Part shown: positions 6,693 through 14,893 of the stretch, piece after piece | How the letters are laid out: every line of letters starts with the position of its first letter | Position numbering within the stretch: the first letter of the stretch is position 1 | Virus record (IMG/VR): IMGVR_UViG_3300013108_000151 | Coordinates: 1 to 64,000 of that record | Length of the DNA stretch: 64,000 bases | Source: a virus | Direction: 5' to 3' (one strand) | Position numbers and translations under genes: made by a program | The notes under the pieces: generated by a model | Seen by the model: the letters and a program-made list of their open reading frames with translations, nothing else | What the model was told of the DNA's origin: nothing | Database searches by the model: none

Positions 6693-8150
6693 CTATTCAA
6701 ATAAAGCATTAAATTGTGAACTAGCATTAACAGTTTTCTTACCAATAGCACCCCTAGTTCCAGGTACCATCATCCAAAGTTTTTGATGTTGTTCAATAAA
6801 ATCTAATGCTGTATCCCTATCGTCAATTTCAAATACTCGATCAATCACTTCACATACTGCTTGTCTTTCAAAAGTATCATTAACAAGCCAATTAGGATAT
6901 GAACCATTATCCATAGCCTTGTTTGCTTCTTGTACAGATCTAATGTGTGTGTAAACATTATGATTCATCATTAAGAAATATGAGAAACTATCCCAACTAG
7001 TGTTGCCTTCTTTATTGTTTTTGTTTAAATCGCCTGGGCCATATTTACAAATATCATTAACTAGTAGTCCTTCACTTAATGGACTAGGATTCCAATTAGT
7101 GTGATGTTTAGTACATTCTTCGTCCCAAGGTCTAGTGTCTTTACTAAAGGCTTTATCATCTGGGGCAGGTTCCATAATATAAGACCATTTACCGTTGTGA
7201 TCTAAACGCCAGTTTGTATATTGCTGTCCGTTGGCTGTACATAAAAATGGAGAAGCACAATCATATGTTACAGTAAAGTTTGGATTGTGATACTTTCGTA
7301 TAGCACGTTGAACAGCCGTTAGCATAAGGCCCCATTCAAGTTTTGATGTTCCTAAGAAATGCATGAAGTCTTGTTTGCCTTGTTCGATTAAACCATCAAA
7401 ACGTAATATTACTAATCGTTTAAGTGCTAAATGTATATCGCACATATTCTGTCCACCCATAGACCATCCATTAAAGTGGTTGTCTGGATAAACTTTAGGG
7501 TCACAAAAGTGTTTCATTTGCTCATACCAGTCATCTGCTTGAGCAAAGTTTTCACCTTGTAATACATTTAAAAATTTACAGTTACCGTTACGATTTTTAA
7601 TGAAGTATTCATTGTTAAACTTTGTGCCATCGACTGCCTCTTGATAGGAACTAATTTGACTAGCCGTCGCACCTTCTGGAGAACGTGATACCCAAGCCGG
7701 AATATCAAGTACCATCCCATAGTCCATAAACTCGTCCATCCAAGCAAGAACTTGCTCACGTTTCTTTTGTGCTTTAGGACATCCGCTATTTGCTTTCCAG
7801 TCGCCTTCCCATTTGCCTTTACCAATTTGGAAGCCGCCGGAGTCACCTAATAACCAACTGTTGTCACGATCTCTGTTACGAGTCATGTCTTCTTTATCAA
7901 CTTGTGTTAGTTCTAAATTGGCGTGTCCTGCCGAGTACAAACTCCATTTGTAATTCCACATACTAGCGGCCGGTTCTAACCAGTTACCACTTTCTACTCC
8001 ACATGCCATATTCTTTGGCACTCTATCATGAGCAATATATTCTGTATAACGTTGTTTACCTATAAACGTAGAATAAAAACTACTGATAGCAGGCAAAAAG
8101 ATAGCATAATCTTTCTGCTCTGTTGTTAGATTTGTGGGTAGTTCACTCAA
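6693..8150 (-). CDS. dpdA: DpdA-like 7-deazaguanine DNA transglycosylase (TGT superfamily)
   Basis: 485 residues with the ordered landmarks of tRNA-guanine transglycosylases. DSGGFQ is at residues 103-108 (general acid Asp103). LDIP (148-151), LNVLQG (194-199) and GWSMGG (228-233) follow, as substrate-pocket motifs. Then come FLGTSKLEWGL (265-275) and TYDCASP (295-301), with Asp297 in the nucleophile position. The zinc CxC...C...H site of bacterial Tgt is not evident, as in DpdA proteins. DpdA exchanges guanine in DNA for preQ0-type bases and shields phage DNA from restriction. The start is TTG with GGGGGTAAG upstream. FolE and a QueD-like gene lie downstream; QueE and QueC are not in this window. 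Confidence 0.85.
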   Translation of the reverse strand: MSELPTNLTTEQKDYAIFLPAISSFYSTFIGKQRYTEYIAHDRVPKNMACGVESGNWLEPAASMWNYKWSLYSAGHANLELTQVDKEDMTRNRDRDNSWLLGDSGGFQIGKGKWEGDWKANSGCPKAQKKREQVLAWMDEFMDYGMVLDIPAWVSRSPEGATASQISSYQEAVDGTKFNNEYFIKNRNGNCKFLNVLQGENFAQADDWYEQMKHFCDPKVYPDNHFNGWSMGGQNMCDIHLALKRLVILRFDGLIEQGKQDFMHFLGTSKLEWGLMLTAVQRAIRKYHNPNFTVTYDCASPFLCTANGQQYTNWRLDHNGKWSYIMEPAPDDKAFSKDTRPWDEECTKHHTNWNPSPLSEGLLVNDICKYGPGDLNKNNKEGNTSWDSFSYFLMMNHNVYTHIRSVQEANKAMDNGSYPNWLVNDTFERQAVCEVIDRVFEIDDRDTALDFIEQHQKLWMMVPGTRGAIGKKTVNASSQFNALFE

Positions 8151-8161
8151 CGTCTTACCCC

Positions 8162-8893
8162 CTATTTGCTTTGTGCTGGTAAGATATACTCGTAAACAGC
8201 AAGTCCGCTATCAACATTAATTTGTGCCGCACCTTGGTCTGAAATCATCATTGTTTTATCGCCCGGCAGTTTTAAAATTTGTTGTATTTGTAATACTGGC
8301 CATGCCCAACCGTGTGTAAGTTTACCTTCCACATCTGGCTGAAATACAAAACTACCAGCATGTGTAGAATGGTCACCAAATACAAACTCTAAATTACCAT
8401 TTGTAGTTTTAGCAATAAATGTTGACTCTTCTGAGTGTACTTGGGCCTGGTAAGCCAAACGTTGTATTGCCGCTACAGTTGGCTCTAGTGTTACTGTCCA
8501 TTCAACGCCTTTAAACTTAACTGATTTTAGTTTTTCACTAATAAGTTCACTAGTCATAAACCTGTAGTCATTGTTAAAGTCGCCACCCTCGTTTTCAAAG
8601 TGAATGCCTACTGGAACTTCTGTCCCATTACGCTCTTGCTTTGTTAGTTCTAGTTTAGCATTGTCCTTGTAAACTGGAATTTTTAATAGCAAGTCTAGTT
8701 TATTTAGGTTTGGCATACCAAACGTACCCATAAACTCTGCTATTGGGTTTTTAAACTTTGCTTTAATAATAACACTACGGTCTTCGGCTAAACCTTCTAG
8801 TACTGTTTCTTCGTCTGTACCTTCTACTTTAACTAGGTCAATAAAACCCAATCCGTGTGTATGTTGTACGATGTCTTGTAAATAATCTTTCAT
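8162..8893 (-). CDS. DNA polymerase sliding clamp, gp45-like
   Basis: 243 residues from the ATG at 8893, chosen because GGAGAAG sits eight bases before it; the ATG at 8908 lies inside that SD. The all-beta/alpha pattern, the clamp size (T4 gp45 is 228 aa) and the run VIIKAKF then FMGTFGMPNLNKLDLLLKIP resemble gp45-type clamps (loader-opened ring, tethers polymerase and, in T4, late transcription). The ending GLAVYEYILPAQ fits a final clamp strand. No catalytic motif is expected. It has its own strong promoter. Identification rests on pattern and context, so it is less certain than the polymerase. Confidence 0.7.
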   Translation of the reverse strand: MKDYLQDIVQHTHGLGFIDLVKVEGTDEETVLEGLAEDRSVIIKAKFKNPIAEFMGTFGMPNLNKLDLLLKIPVYKDNAKLELTKQERNGTEVPVGIHFENEGGDFNNDYRFMTSELISEKLKSVKFKGVEWTVTLEPTVAAIQRLAYQAQVHSEESTFIAKTTNGNLEFVFGDHSTHAGSFVFQPDVEGKLTHGWAWPVLQIQQILKLPGDKTMMISDQGAAQINVDSGLAVYEYILPAQSK

Positions 8894-8917
8894 TGATTTC
8901 TTCTCCATTTATATTGT

Positions 8918-8946
8918 ATTATAACTTGTTCGTATATTAAAGTCAA
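8918..8946 (-). promoter_or_regulatory. Sigma70-like promoter for the clamp gene
   Basis: TTGACT (8946-8941), 17 bases, TATAAT (8923-8918) on the minus strand. The -10 box is 25 bases from the SD-supported start at 8893. Confidence 0.8.
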
Positions 8947-9734
8947 GTCTTTTTTCGATGAATTTTATTCAATTCAACGGCTTTTTCTAATAACGATAAA
9001 TCTATTCCTAAATCTGTCGTTTCATTTAATAAGGCGTTAGTGTCTTTTGGAAAACAATGTCCTCCCCAACCAAACTTACCATCAGGACCAGGAACCATTG
9101 TATGTCCTGACCCAATCCTTGGATCCAATCCTAATAGATTGCTTACTGTATCGTAATTGGCTCCAGTTTTGCTACATAGTTCAAATAGTTCATTAAAGAA
9201 CGTTAGTTTTGTTGCTAGGAAACTATTAGCAAAATACTTCACCATACTTGCTTCTTCGAGTGTACAAGTGTGTATATGCTCTACTAATGGCAGACTTTGT
9301 CTTAACATATCTGCCCAAAACTTTGTTTTATCTCCGCCTAGTATACAATACTTTTGATTAACAAAATCTTCTAATGCTGTTGCTTCTCTTAAAAACTCCG
9401 GATAGTATGTAATTGATTGTTTGTTCCATGCTTTATTATATTCTTCCATCCGTGCTAACGAACTCCATGGTACTGTACTTTTAATTAAAATTGGCAAATC
9501 AATTTCACCAGTACTAGCATCTTTTAATACATTCCAAATATTACTATCATCACAAGAGCCGTTTTCTGCTGGCGGTGTGCTAACAGCAATTATAAGCCCA
9601 TCTGCTGTTTTAATATGGTCTTGTAATTTGTTATTGTTTAGTCTAGGGTCTACAGGTATTATCTCATGATGTTTTGATAATAGTTCTCCAATAGCACTTC
9701 CTACAAAGCCATATCCTGCTATAATTAACTTCAT
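8943..9734 (-). CDS. Short UDP-glucose/GDP-mannose dehydrogenase-family protein
   Basis: 263 residues, compared with about 400-450 for the family. The N-terminal Rossmann motif GYGFVGSAIG (residues 8-17), the central-domain helix with VKYFANSFLATKLTFFNE and the catalytic loop GWGGHCFPKDTNAL with its Cys are present. The C-terminal UDP-binding domain is missing. It may be a natural short form, acting with another protein, or using a smaller substrate. It overlaps the adjacent epimerase gene by four bases, so the two probably supply a modified nucleotide sugar. Their place between clamp and polymerase is unusual. Confidence 0.85.
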   Translation of the reverse strand: MKLIIAGYGFVGSAIGELLSKHHEIIPVDPRLNNNKLQDHIKTADGLIIAVSTPPAENGSCDDSNIWNVLKDASTGEIDLPILIKSTVPWSSLARMEEYNKAWNKQSITYYPEFLREATALEDFVNQKYCILGGDKTKFWADMLRQSLPLVEHIHTCTLEEASMVKYFANSFLATKLTFFNELFELCSKTGANYDTVSNLLGLDPRIGSGHTMVPGPDGKFGWGGHCFPKDTNALLNETTDLGIDLSLLEKAVELNKIHRKKT

Positions 9735-10462
9735 ACAATTTCCTTAATATATTCTTTTACATTGTATTTAGGTCGCCAGCCTGTTTTTACTAGCACTTCT
9801 ATGTCCGCAACATTCTCTGATGCTTCACACGGGTCTCCATCTTTTAAGGGAACATTAATATCAAAACTACTAGCAAGTTCGTTTATTTTTACGCCAATGC
9901 CTGTGCCAACATCAACAATACCGTTTAACTCACTATTACCTAAACTTTTAATAATAGCATTACATATATCATCTACATGGATAAAATCTCTTGTATGATT
10001 AGTTACATACTTTAATGTTTTATCTCTAATACGACCTATTAACATATCTCCTCTGCTACCTGGTCCATACACGGTTGTGAATCGCATACCTAAACTACGT
10101 TTAGGTGCTACTTCTTCCATAGCCTTTTTACTTGTACCATAAGGAGAAAGCCACCATTTTTTAGCACACGAACTACTAGCATATATAATTCTCATCTCAT
10201 ATAATGATGCTAAGTTAAATAGACGTTTACTTAATTCTACGTTATTATACCAATACTTTTCTGGTTCCTTCAAACTATTTCTAACATTGGCATATCCAGC
10301 CAAGTGTACAACAGCATCACAACCTTCAGGCTCCCACATTGAGATATCTCTGTTCTTACTAATGTTTCTATCCCATTCTATTACGTCGTGACCAAGGTCT
10401 CTTAGTAGTTGAGTTAGCCTACTACCTATAAAACCTTTGCTACCTGTTACACTTACTTTCAT
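9731..10462 (-). CDS. NAD-dependent epimerase/dehydratase (extended SDR)
   Basis: 243 residues from ATG 10462 (SD AGGAATAAA); the longer frame to 10519 runs into the polymerase gene and is rejected. GSKGFIGS (residues 7-14) is the NAD glycine motif. VVHLAGYANVR is the usual strand 4 region, SSSC plus YGTSK provides the catalytic Ser/Tyr/Lys, and a VYGPG segment follows. These enzymes epimerise, dehydrate or decarboxylate nucleotide sugars in the cytoplasm. It is co-translated with the sugar dehydrogenase-like gene downstream. Confidence 0.9.
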   Translation of the reverse strand: MKVSVTGSKGFIGSRLTQLLRDLGHDVIEWDRNISKNRDISMWEPEGCDAVVHLAGYANVRNSLKEPEKYWYNNVELSKRLFNLASLYEMRIIYASSSCAKKWWLSPYGTSKKAMEEVAPKRSLGMRFTTVYGPGSRGDMLIGRIRDKTLKYVTNHTRDFIHVDDICNAIIKSLGNSELNGIVDVGTGIGVKINELASSFDINVPLKDGDPCEASENVADIEVLVKTGWRPKYNVKEYIKEIV

Positions 10463-10469
10463 TTTATTC

Positions 10470-13124
10470 CTATTCAAAATCAAACAACGAATCAAATGTT
10501 GTTGACATATTTGTATCACTTTCTAAATCCCAATCTAGTACACCTAGTAAGTTATCTACTTTACTTGTTATTACACTTTGTTCCATTTCAGCATCGTTAA
10601 ATGGTAACTCTTTAAACCATTGTGGCAAGTGTAGTTGATCTGTTGGATATGCTACACTTACAAAGCCTAATGGATTTGGTTTCAGTTTACAAACAATTAC
10701 TTTTTGCCCATCCATAATTTGTTCACTGTACTTGTCGTGATTCATTCTACACAAAGTATTCCAGTTCATACTTGCTCTAACATGCCCTGGCATATTTGTT
10801 TTACCTTCACGTCTTTCTGCTTCAGTAAACTTTGTTAAATTATTACAACGTTTGGGTGAACCTTTTTCCCAAGCAGGCCTGTGTTTAAAGTCTTGCTTAA
10901 AGTTTTTAATTTTCTCAACAACTTGTTCTCTGTCGTCGCCTGTAAGTACACCTAGTAAAATATCACTTAAAAAGTCTTGTATTACTTTTGGTGTGTCACT
11001 ACGTTTTAAGTCTAAGCCCATTGCTTTTACTTTGCCTGGCTTGCCATGTTGATCTAAACGTGTTCCTTCTAAATCATATATTAATGCCGCATAACGTTTC
11101 TTAGTAATATACAAACCTTTTTCAGCAACTATTTCTCTGCCACCTTGTATAATCTCACCATTAGAGCGAGGGCAGTTAAAGGCTTCCTTCATATGCTTTG
11201 GAAACTCTACGTTCATCCTTTCAGATATGTTGTCATATAGTTTAACAGCCATATCTTTACCCCATTCCATTTCACCTTTTTCAACAGCATCTTTAATTAC
11301 TGGCCAAGCACTAAAATATACAGAGTCTGTATCACCATATATAATACTCTCACCTCTATGATCAAACTCACCTGTTATCATTTCATTAGTCTTAGCACTC
11401 ATAAACTTAGCAATAGTTCTACCTGTTAGTGTTGTACTCTGTCCAATACGTTTATCAAAGAATCTACAACCTGGATTAAGAATAGCACCATACAAACTAT
11501 TTAGGTTAATCTTTTTAACAAGTTGCCTTTTGTCAAAGAATGCTTTTTCAGCCGGAGTAGTTGCTGATGATTTAAGTTTTTGTATATCTTGTCTTTCCTT
11601 GTACCAACGTTCAAGTAGTCCTGGAATAATACCTTTTTGTTCATTTGTAAATATTGTACCATTAGCACTTAGTATCCATGGTTTGCCTTCTAAGAATATC
11701 TTCTTATAGATTTGAGCACCTGTTAATATTTCATTAGGAGCATTTTCCCATTCAACAACAATCTCATCTACTTTGTCTTGGTCCATAACCATTTGATATT
11801 CTGTGCTACCAAACTTGCCCTCCCATGCTTCAGCAAATGATTTCTTCTTTCCCATTGCCTCATTAACATGAGCGTCATTATAATCAGGTCTAAGTTGTCC
11901 TACGATAGTTGCTGGATCCATATTCAATGCTCTAATGGCACTTGGATATAGCGAATTAATATCAATAGCACCAATCCAGTCATGTAGTCCTTTCTTAGGA
12001 TAAGCCACATAAGCACCAGCGGCCTGTGTATTACCTTCGTGCTTACGTCTATCTGGAACTACAAAGCCTTGTTCGTGTGCTTCATTGATAATTGCTTGTT
12101 CTGTAACAGCAACAGCACCCATTGTTGTTTGTATTAAAACAGTATTAGCATGAGCAAGTTCGTTGCTTAGATCAGCAAATTTAAGTTTCTCATCTAGTTT
12201 GTTAAGTAGCATTGTATCTTGTCTAGAATATTCAATAAACTTTTCCCAGTCGTTATTATATAATTGATCTAATGTTCCTGTGTACGGAACTTTTTGATCA
12301 CCTAATTCATATTCACTAATCGCATCTAAAGAATAAGAATGCATCTCATGGTAGGTGTATTTTCGATACAGTTGCATATAGTCCATGTGTACACGGCCTA
12401 TTAAATCAAATGTAATTTGTTCCTTACCAAATCTTTCAAACTTACGTTCTTTTGGAAACTGCCCAAACAAACAAAAACGCCTTGTGTCGTCTTTACTTAA
12501 TACACGTTTAACTCTGTTAACCATGTACGGAATATCATAACCTTCACTATTCCAACCACTTAATACATCAGCATCTTCTATTAAGTCTAAAAACGATTTA
12601 AGAAGATCTTCTTCTTTATCAAATACAAATGTGTTATCAAACTTACTAACAATTTTATCAACTTCTTCTTTAGACATTCCTTTAGGCGGAACTAATAGTG
12701 TAACTAGTTGCTCTGCCCATTGTAAATATATAGAAATTGCTGTTACAGGATTAAACGGATCTTCTGGAGGACTAAAGCCTCTGCTAACATCAAAGTCTAC
12801 CTCAATATCAAAAAATGCTATTTGTAGTTTAGGAGCATTTTGACCTAAGTAGTTTTCTTCCAAACATCTAAACACAGGATTCATATCTGATTCATATGTT
12901 TTAACATTTACATGAAGTGCTTTCTCTCGTCTAAAATCTTTGTTACTACGACATTGAATCCTGCTCACAGGATTACCGTATATACTTTTAAACTTACCCT
13001 TGGGGTCGTCATAGTACATTACATACTTTGCCTGATGCTCGTAATATTGTCGTTGTTGATTTTTATCTCGCTCAACGATGTGGATTCTATCTCGTTGTCG
13101 ATCAAAGAAAGCGTCTACATACAT
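10470..13124 (-). CDS. DNA polymerase, family B (gp43-type)
   Basis: 884 residues, as for T4-like gp43. Exonuclease motifs: FFDIEVDFD (Exo I, about residue 104), LSGWNSEGYDIPY (Exo II) and EYSRQDTMLL (Exo III), so proofreading should be intact. Polymerase motifs: AIDINSLYPSAIRALN (motif A), KKINLNSLYGAI (motif B) and IYGDTDSVYF (motif C, with the catalytic aspartates). It replicates phage DNA with the clamp at 8162-8893 and the clamp loader at 47464-48393. The start ATG at 13124 has AGGAGC nine bases upstream. The order with sugar genes between clamp and polymerase differs from T4. Confidence 0.97.
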   Translation of the reverse strand: MYVDAFFDRQRDRIHIVERDKNQQRQYYEHQAKYVMYYDDPKGKFKSIYGNPVSRIQCRSNKDFRREKALHVNVKTYESDMNPVFRCLEENYLGQNAPKLQIAFFDIEVDFDVSRGFSPPEDPFNPVTAISIYLQWAEQLVTLLVPPKGMSKEEVDKIVSKFDNTFVFDKEEDLLKSFLDLIEDADVLSGWNSEGYDIPYMVNRVKRVLSKDDTRRFCLFGQFPKERKFERFGKEQITFDLIGRVHMDYMQLYRKYTYHEMHSYSLDAISEYELGDQKVPYTGTLDQLYNNDWEKFIEYSRQDTMLLNKLDEKLKFADLSNELAHANTVLIQTTMGAVAVTEQAIINEAHEQGFVVPDRRKHEGNTQAAGAYVAYPKKGLHDWIGAIDINSLYPSAIRALNMDPATIVGQLRPDYNDAHVNEAMGKKKSFAEAWEGKFGSTEYQMVMDQDKVDEIVVEWENAPNEILTGAQIYKKIFLEGKPWILSANGTIFTNEQKGIIPGLLERWYKERQDIQKLKSSATTPAEKAFFDKRQLVKKINLNSLYGAILNPGCRFFDKRIGQSTTLTGRTIAKFMSAKTNEMITGEFDHRGESIIYGDTDSVYFSAWPVIKDAVEKGEMEWGKDMAVKLYDNISERMNVEFPKHMKEAFNCPRSNGEIIQGGREIVAEKGLYITKKRYAALIYDLEGTRLDQHGKPGKVKAMGLDLKRSDTPKVIQDFLSDILLGVLTGDDREQVVEKIKNFKQDFKHRPAWEKGSPKRCNNLTKFTEAERREGKTNMPGHVRASMNWNTLCRMNHDKYSEQIMDGQKVIVCKLKPNPLGFVSVAYPTDQLHLPQWFKELPFNDAEMEQSVITSKVDNLLGVLDWDLESDTNMSTTFDSLFDFE

Positions 13125-13152
13125 TAATGTCTGCTCCTATTATAATAATTAT

Positions 13153-13434
13153 CTAAACCCATGCCATGGCTACTAAGAATCCGAATACGTTAACACATAC
13201 AAACCATCCAGTTAGTAGCATTACCCATGCCGCCCCTCTTCGAAATGAAGCATAGCATTGAGTAGTTGACCCAATAAAAAATAGCGGGTATATTAATCTT
13301 AAATCTGGGTCTAATGCTGTTAAGGCCAATGACAAACTAGCCGCAACAGTAAATATAAAACTTACAAGTTCAAACCCAAATGCTATTTTGTCACTGGTAT
13401 ATGAGTTAATCCAGAACCTTTTTATATTTTCCAT
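13153..13434 (-). CDS. Three-TM small membrane protein, 93 aa
   Basis: Hydrophobic segments at about residues 18-40, 47-60 and 68-92 separated by short charged loops (DPDLR, RRG). The start overlaps the stop of the DsbA-like gene. Small multi-pass proteins of this type are common next to replication genes in marine T4-like phages, but no function is assigned. Confidence 0.65.
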   Translation of the reverse strand: MENIKRFWINSYTSDKIAFGFELVSFIFTVAASLSLALTALDPDLRLIYPLFFIGSTTQCYASFRRGAAWVMLLTGWFVCVNVFGFLVAMAWV

Positions 13435-13694
13435 TAGGCACGACCGACTGTTGCTAGAATAGTTTCTAGCAAGTCTTGGTCTGTACTAACCTCGCTAAAG
13501 TTTCCTTTGTGTGCTGTTCTAATTGCTTTTTTAAGTACAGCAGGTTTGATTTCGAATTCTTCAGCAATGGCTTTAACTGTTTCGTTTAAGCCAGCATTTA
13601 AATCTTCTACTTCCTGCATTACTGTCATGCCCTCATTAATAATTTGGGTTAATTTGAGTTTTTCGTCTTGATTGAATACTCTATCAGATGTCAT
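13434..13694 (-). CDS. DsbA-like double-stranded DNA-binding protein
   Basis: 86 residues, helical, with length and charge pattern close to T4 DsbA (89 aa), a dsDNA-binding protein linked to late transcription. The sequence has a long central helix (EKLKLTQIINEGMTVMQEV) followed by EEFEIKPAVLKKAIRTAHKGN, a basic helix that could contact DNA. It lies next to the DNA polymerase and has its own strong early promoter (13735-13763). The assignment is by pattern and context, not by a catalytic motif. Confidence 0.6.
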   Translation of the reverse strand: MTSDRVFNQDEKLKLTQIINEGMTVMQEVEDLNAGLNETVKAIAEEFEIKPAVLKKAIRTAHKGNFSEVSTDQDLLETILATVGRA

Positions 13695-13734
13695 TATATT
13701 TCTCCTTAAGGTTATTTTAGTTATAACTCATTAC

Positions 13735-13763
13735 ATTATACTACCACTTTCTGTAGAAGTCAA
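13735..13763 (-). promoter_or_regulatory. Sigma70-like promoter for the DsbA-like gene and polymerase
   Basis: TTGACT (13763-13758), 17 bases, TATAAT (13740-13735) on the minus strand. The SD AAGGAGAAA precedes the start at 13694. Confidence 0.8.
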
Positions 13764-13786
13764 GTTCTTTTGTAGATAATTACATG

Positions 13787-13794
13787 TATAAATC
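13787..13794 (+). promoter_or_regulatory. Late promoter-like box (TATAAATC)
   Basis: TATAAATC lies 16 bases before the plus-strand start at 13811 and differs from the T4 late box TATAAATA at one position. It also supports 13811 over the ATG at 13784, which would precede the box. Confidence 0.5.
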
Positions 13795-13810
13795 AAATGG
13801 AGAATTATAC

Positions 13811-14656
13811 ATGAGTTTAAATATTGATGACTTTGGAAAGTTCAAAATCATACAAGATGATGGAAATTGGGTAGATAAAAATAGATTCATTTCTGTTATT
13901 GATTATTGGGCAAACTATTTTAATACAATGTCAGTATCAGGAACAGTTATACACAACGCTGGTGATCAACCAGATGTTAAATATGATCTTAGTAAAAAAC
14001 TTATAGCAATTAAAGGCCATACAGGAATTAATACATTGGCTATTGTGTTCGCCGCGGCTAAATGCGGCCATACCCTCTATTTTGATAATGCTAATAATTT
14101 AACTAAAGCATGGTATAACAAAGTTAAGCCTAATGTACTAATGGTCGGCGATGGAGACATGTGTATGGAAGGCGGAAGATACACAAGTGGCGAAGGCTGT
14201 GTACGTTTGCTGTTTACTAGAAGATTTGAAGGCCTCACTAGCAGGTACATATATCCAAATAAAAAAGTGGCAGGAACCCATGTTTTAATTCACCATAAAG
14301 ATAAAAAAGAAAGAAAAGTTACATTATCTAAATTAAATAAAAGTATTAGCGATTACAAAACGATGCCGGCTGTAGCATACATTGAAAATGATACAAAACA
14401 TCAAGTTGATCAACTAGTAGATACTATTCTTCCTTTAATGCACTCAGGTGCTAAGATTGTATTACATACAAAAATTTCAGGCTTTGATCAAAGACAAGCA
14501 CTAAAAGAACACAGACCAGATGTTATATATTGGAGTGAAGATATTCTTAAAATGGTTGAAGATAAAGAAAAGTTTTTAAGTGAATTAATTCCTGCTCCAT
14601 TATTCGTCCCACATATAAGAAAAACAAAACAGGTAAAAGCATCTAAAAGTAAGTGA
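13811..14656 (+). CDS. Unknown plus-strand protein, 281 aa (faint ANL-enzyme resemblance)
   Basis: The start at 13811 has GGAG seven bases upstream. The protein has no signal or membrane segment. Two stretches resemble the N-terminal region of adenylate-forming (ANL) enzymes: KLIAIKGHTGINTLAIVFAA with AKCGHTLYFDN (about 74-105), and LPLMHSGAKIVLHTKISGFD followed by a KEHRPDVIYWSEDIL-like segment (about 213-250). The TSGTTG/PKG phosphate loop and the C-terminal domain of ANL enzymes are absent, so if related it is not a standard ligase. The C-terminus is lysine-rich. It is the only gene in this plus-strand island. Confidence 0.6.
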   Translation: MSLNIDDFGKFKIIQDDGNWVDKNRFISVIDYWANYFNTMSVSGTVIHNAGDQPDVKYDLSKKLIAIKGHTGINTLAIVFAAAKCGHTLYFDNANNLTKAWYNKVKPNVLMVGDGDMCMEGGRYTSGEGCVRLLFTRRFEGLTSRYIYPNKKVAGTHVLIHHKDKKERKVTLSKLNKSISDYKTMPAVAYIENDTKHQVDQLVDTILPLMHSGAKIVLHTKISGFDQRQALKEHRPDVIYWSEDILKMVEDKEKFLSELIPAPLFVPHIRKTKQVKASKSK

Positions 14657-14880
14657 AGTGTGCTACCGTTTCCTTAATTAGTCCAAAGAATCCTTACATT
14701 GTTTGTTTACCCAATCTCGTTCAGGGTAGCACTTTTATGAACGGGTGACGAAAGATAACTAGTATTCCGACGCCTATCAATTACTTACTAACACACTCTA
14801 TTCAAGCCAGGGTGTTGCAACACCCCAAATTAGTAAATCTTTGACCAACTTAACCGATTGGGCTAAATTCGTTGCTCTTC
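14657..14880 (-). ncRNA. Structured intergenic region, possible late ncRNA
   Basis: No gene fits here, but three inverted repeats do. They are a perfect 16-base palindrome GGGTGTTGCAACACCC (about 14813-14828), a stem pairing GGTGACG with CGACGCC (about 14745-14775), and a closing helix of (A)AGTGTGCTACC near 14658 with GGGTAGCACTT near 14730. A TATAAATA box on the minus strand at 14886-14893 would start an RNA near 14880. The same sequence could also be a bidirectional 3' end between convergent genes. No known RNA family was recognised. Confidence 0.4.
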
Positions 14881-14885
14881 AAATG

Positions 14886-14893
14886 TATTTATA
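14886..14893 (-). promoter_or_regulatory. Late promoter box TATAAATA overlapping a stop codon
   Basis: A perfect TATAAATA on the minus strand embedded in the stop codon region of the SGNH gene (stop 14891-14889). It reads into the ORF-free structured stretch, not into a protein gene. Confidence 0.5.

Noticed and set aside
9731-10519. Longer epimerase frame starting at 10519
   Set aside because: Its extra 19 residues overlap the DNA polymerase end and lack an SD; the Rossmann strand begins at the ATG at 10462, which has AGGAATAAA upstream.
14657-14880. tRNA, tmRNA or ribozyme in the structured gap
   Set aside because: A D-arm-like string (AGCCCAATCGGTTAAG) is present on the minus strand but no T-arm, acceptor pairing or CCA. 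No tmRNA tag frame, hammerhead core or RNase P motif was found.
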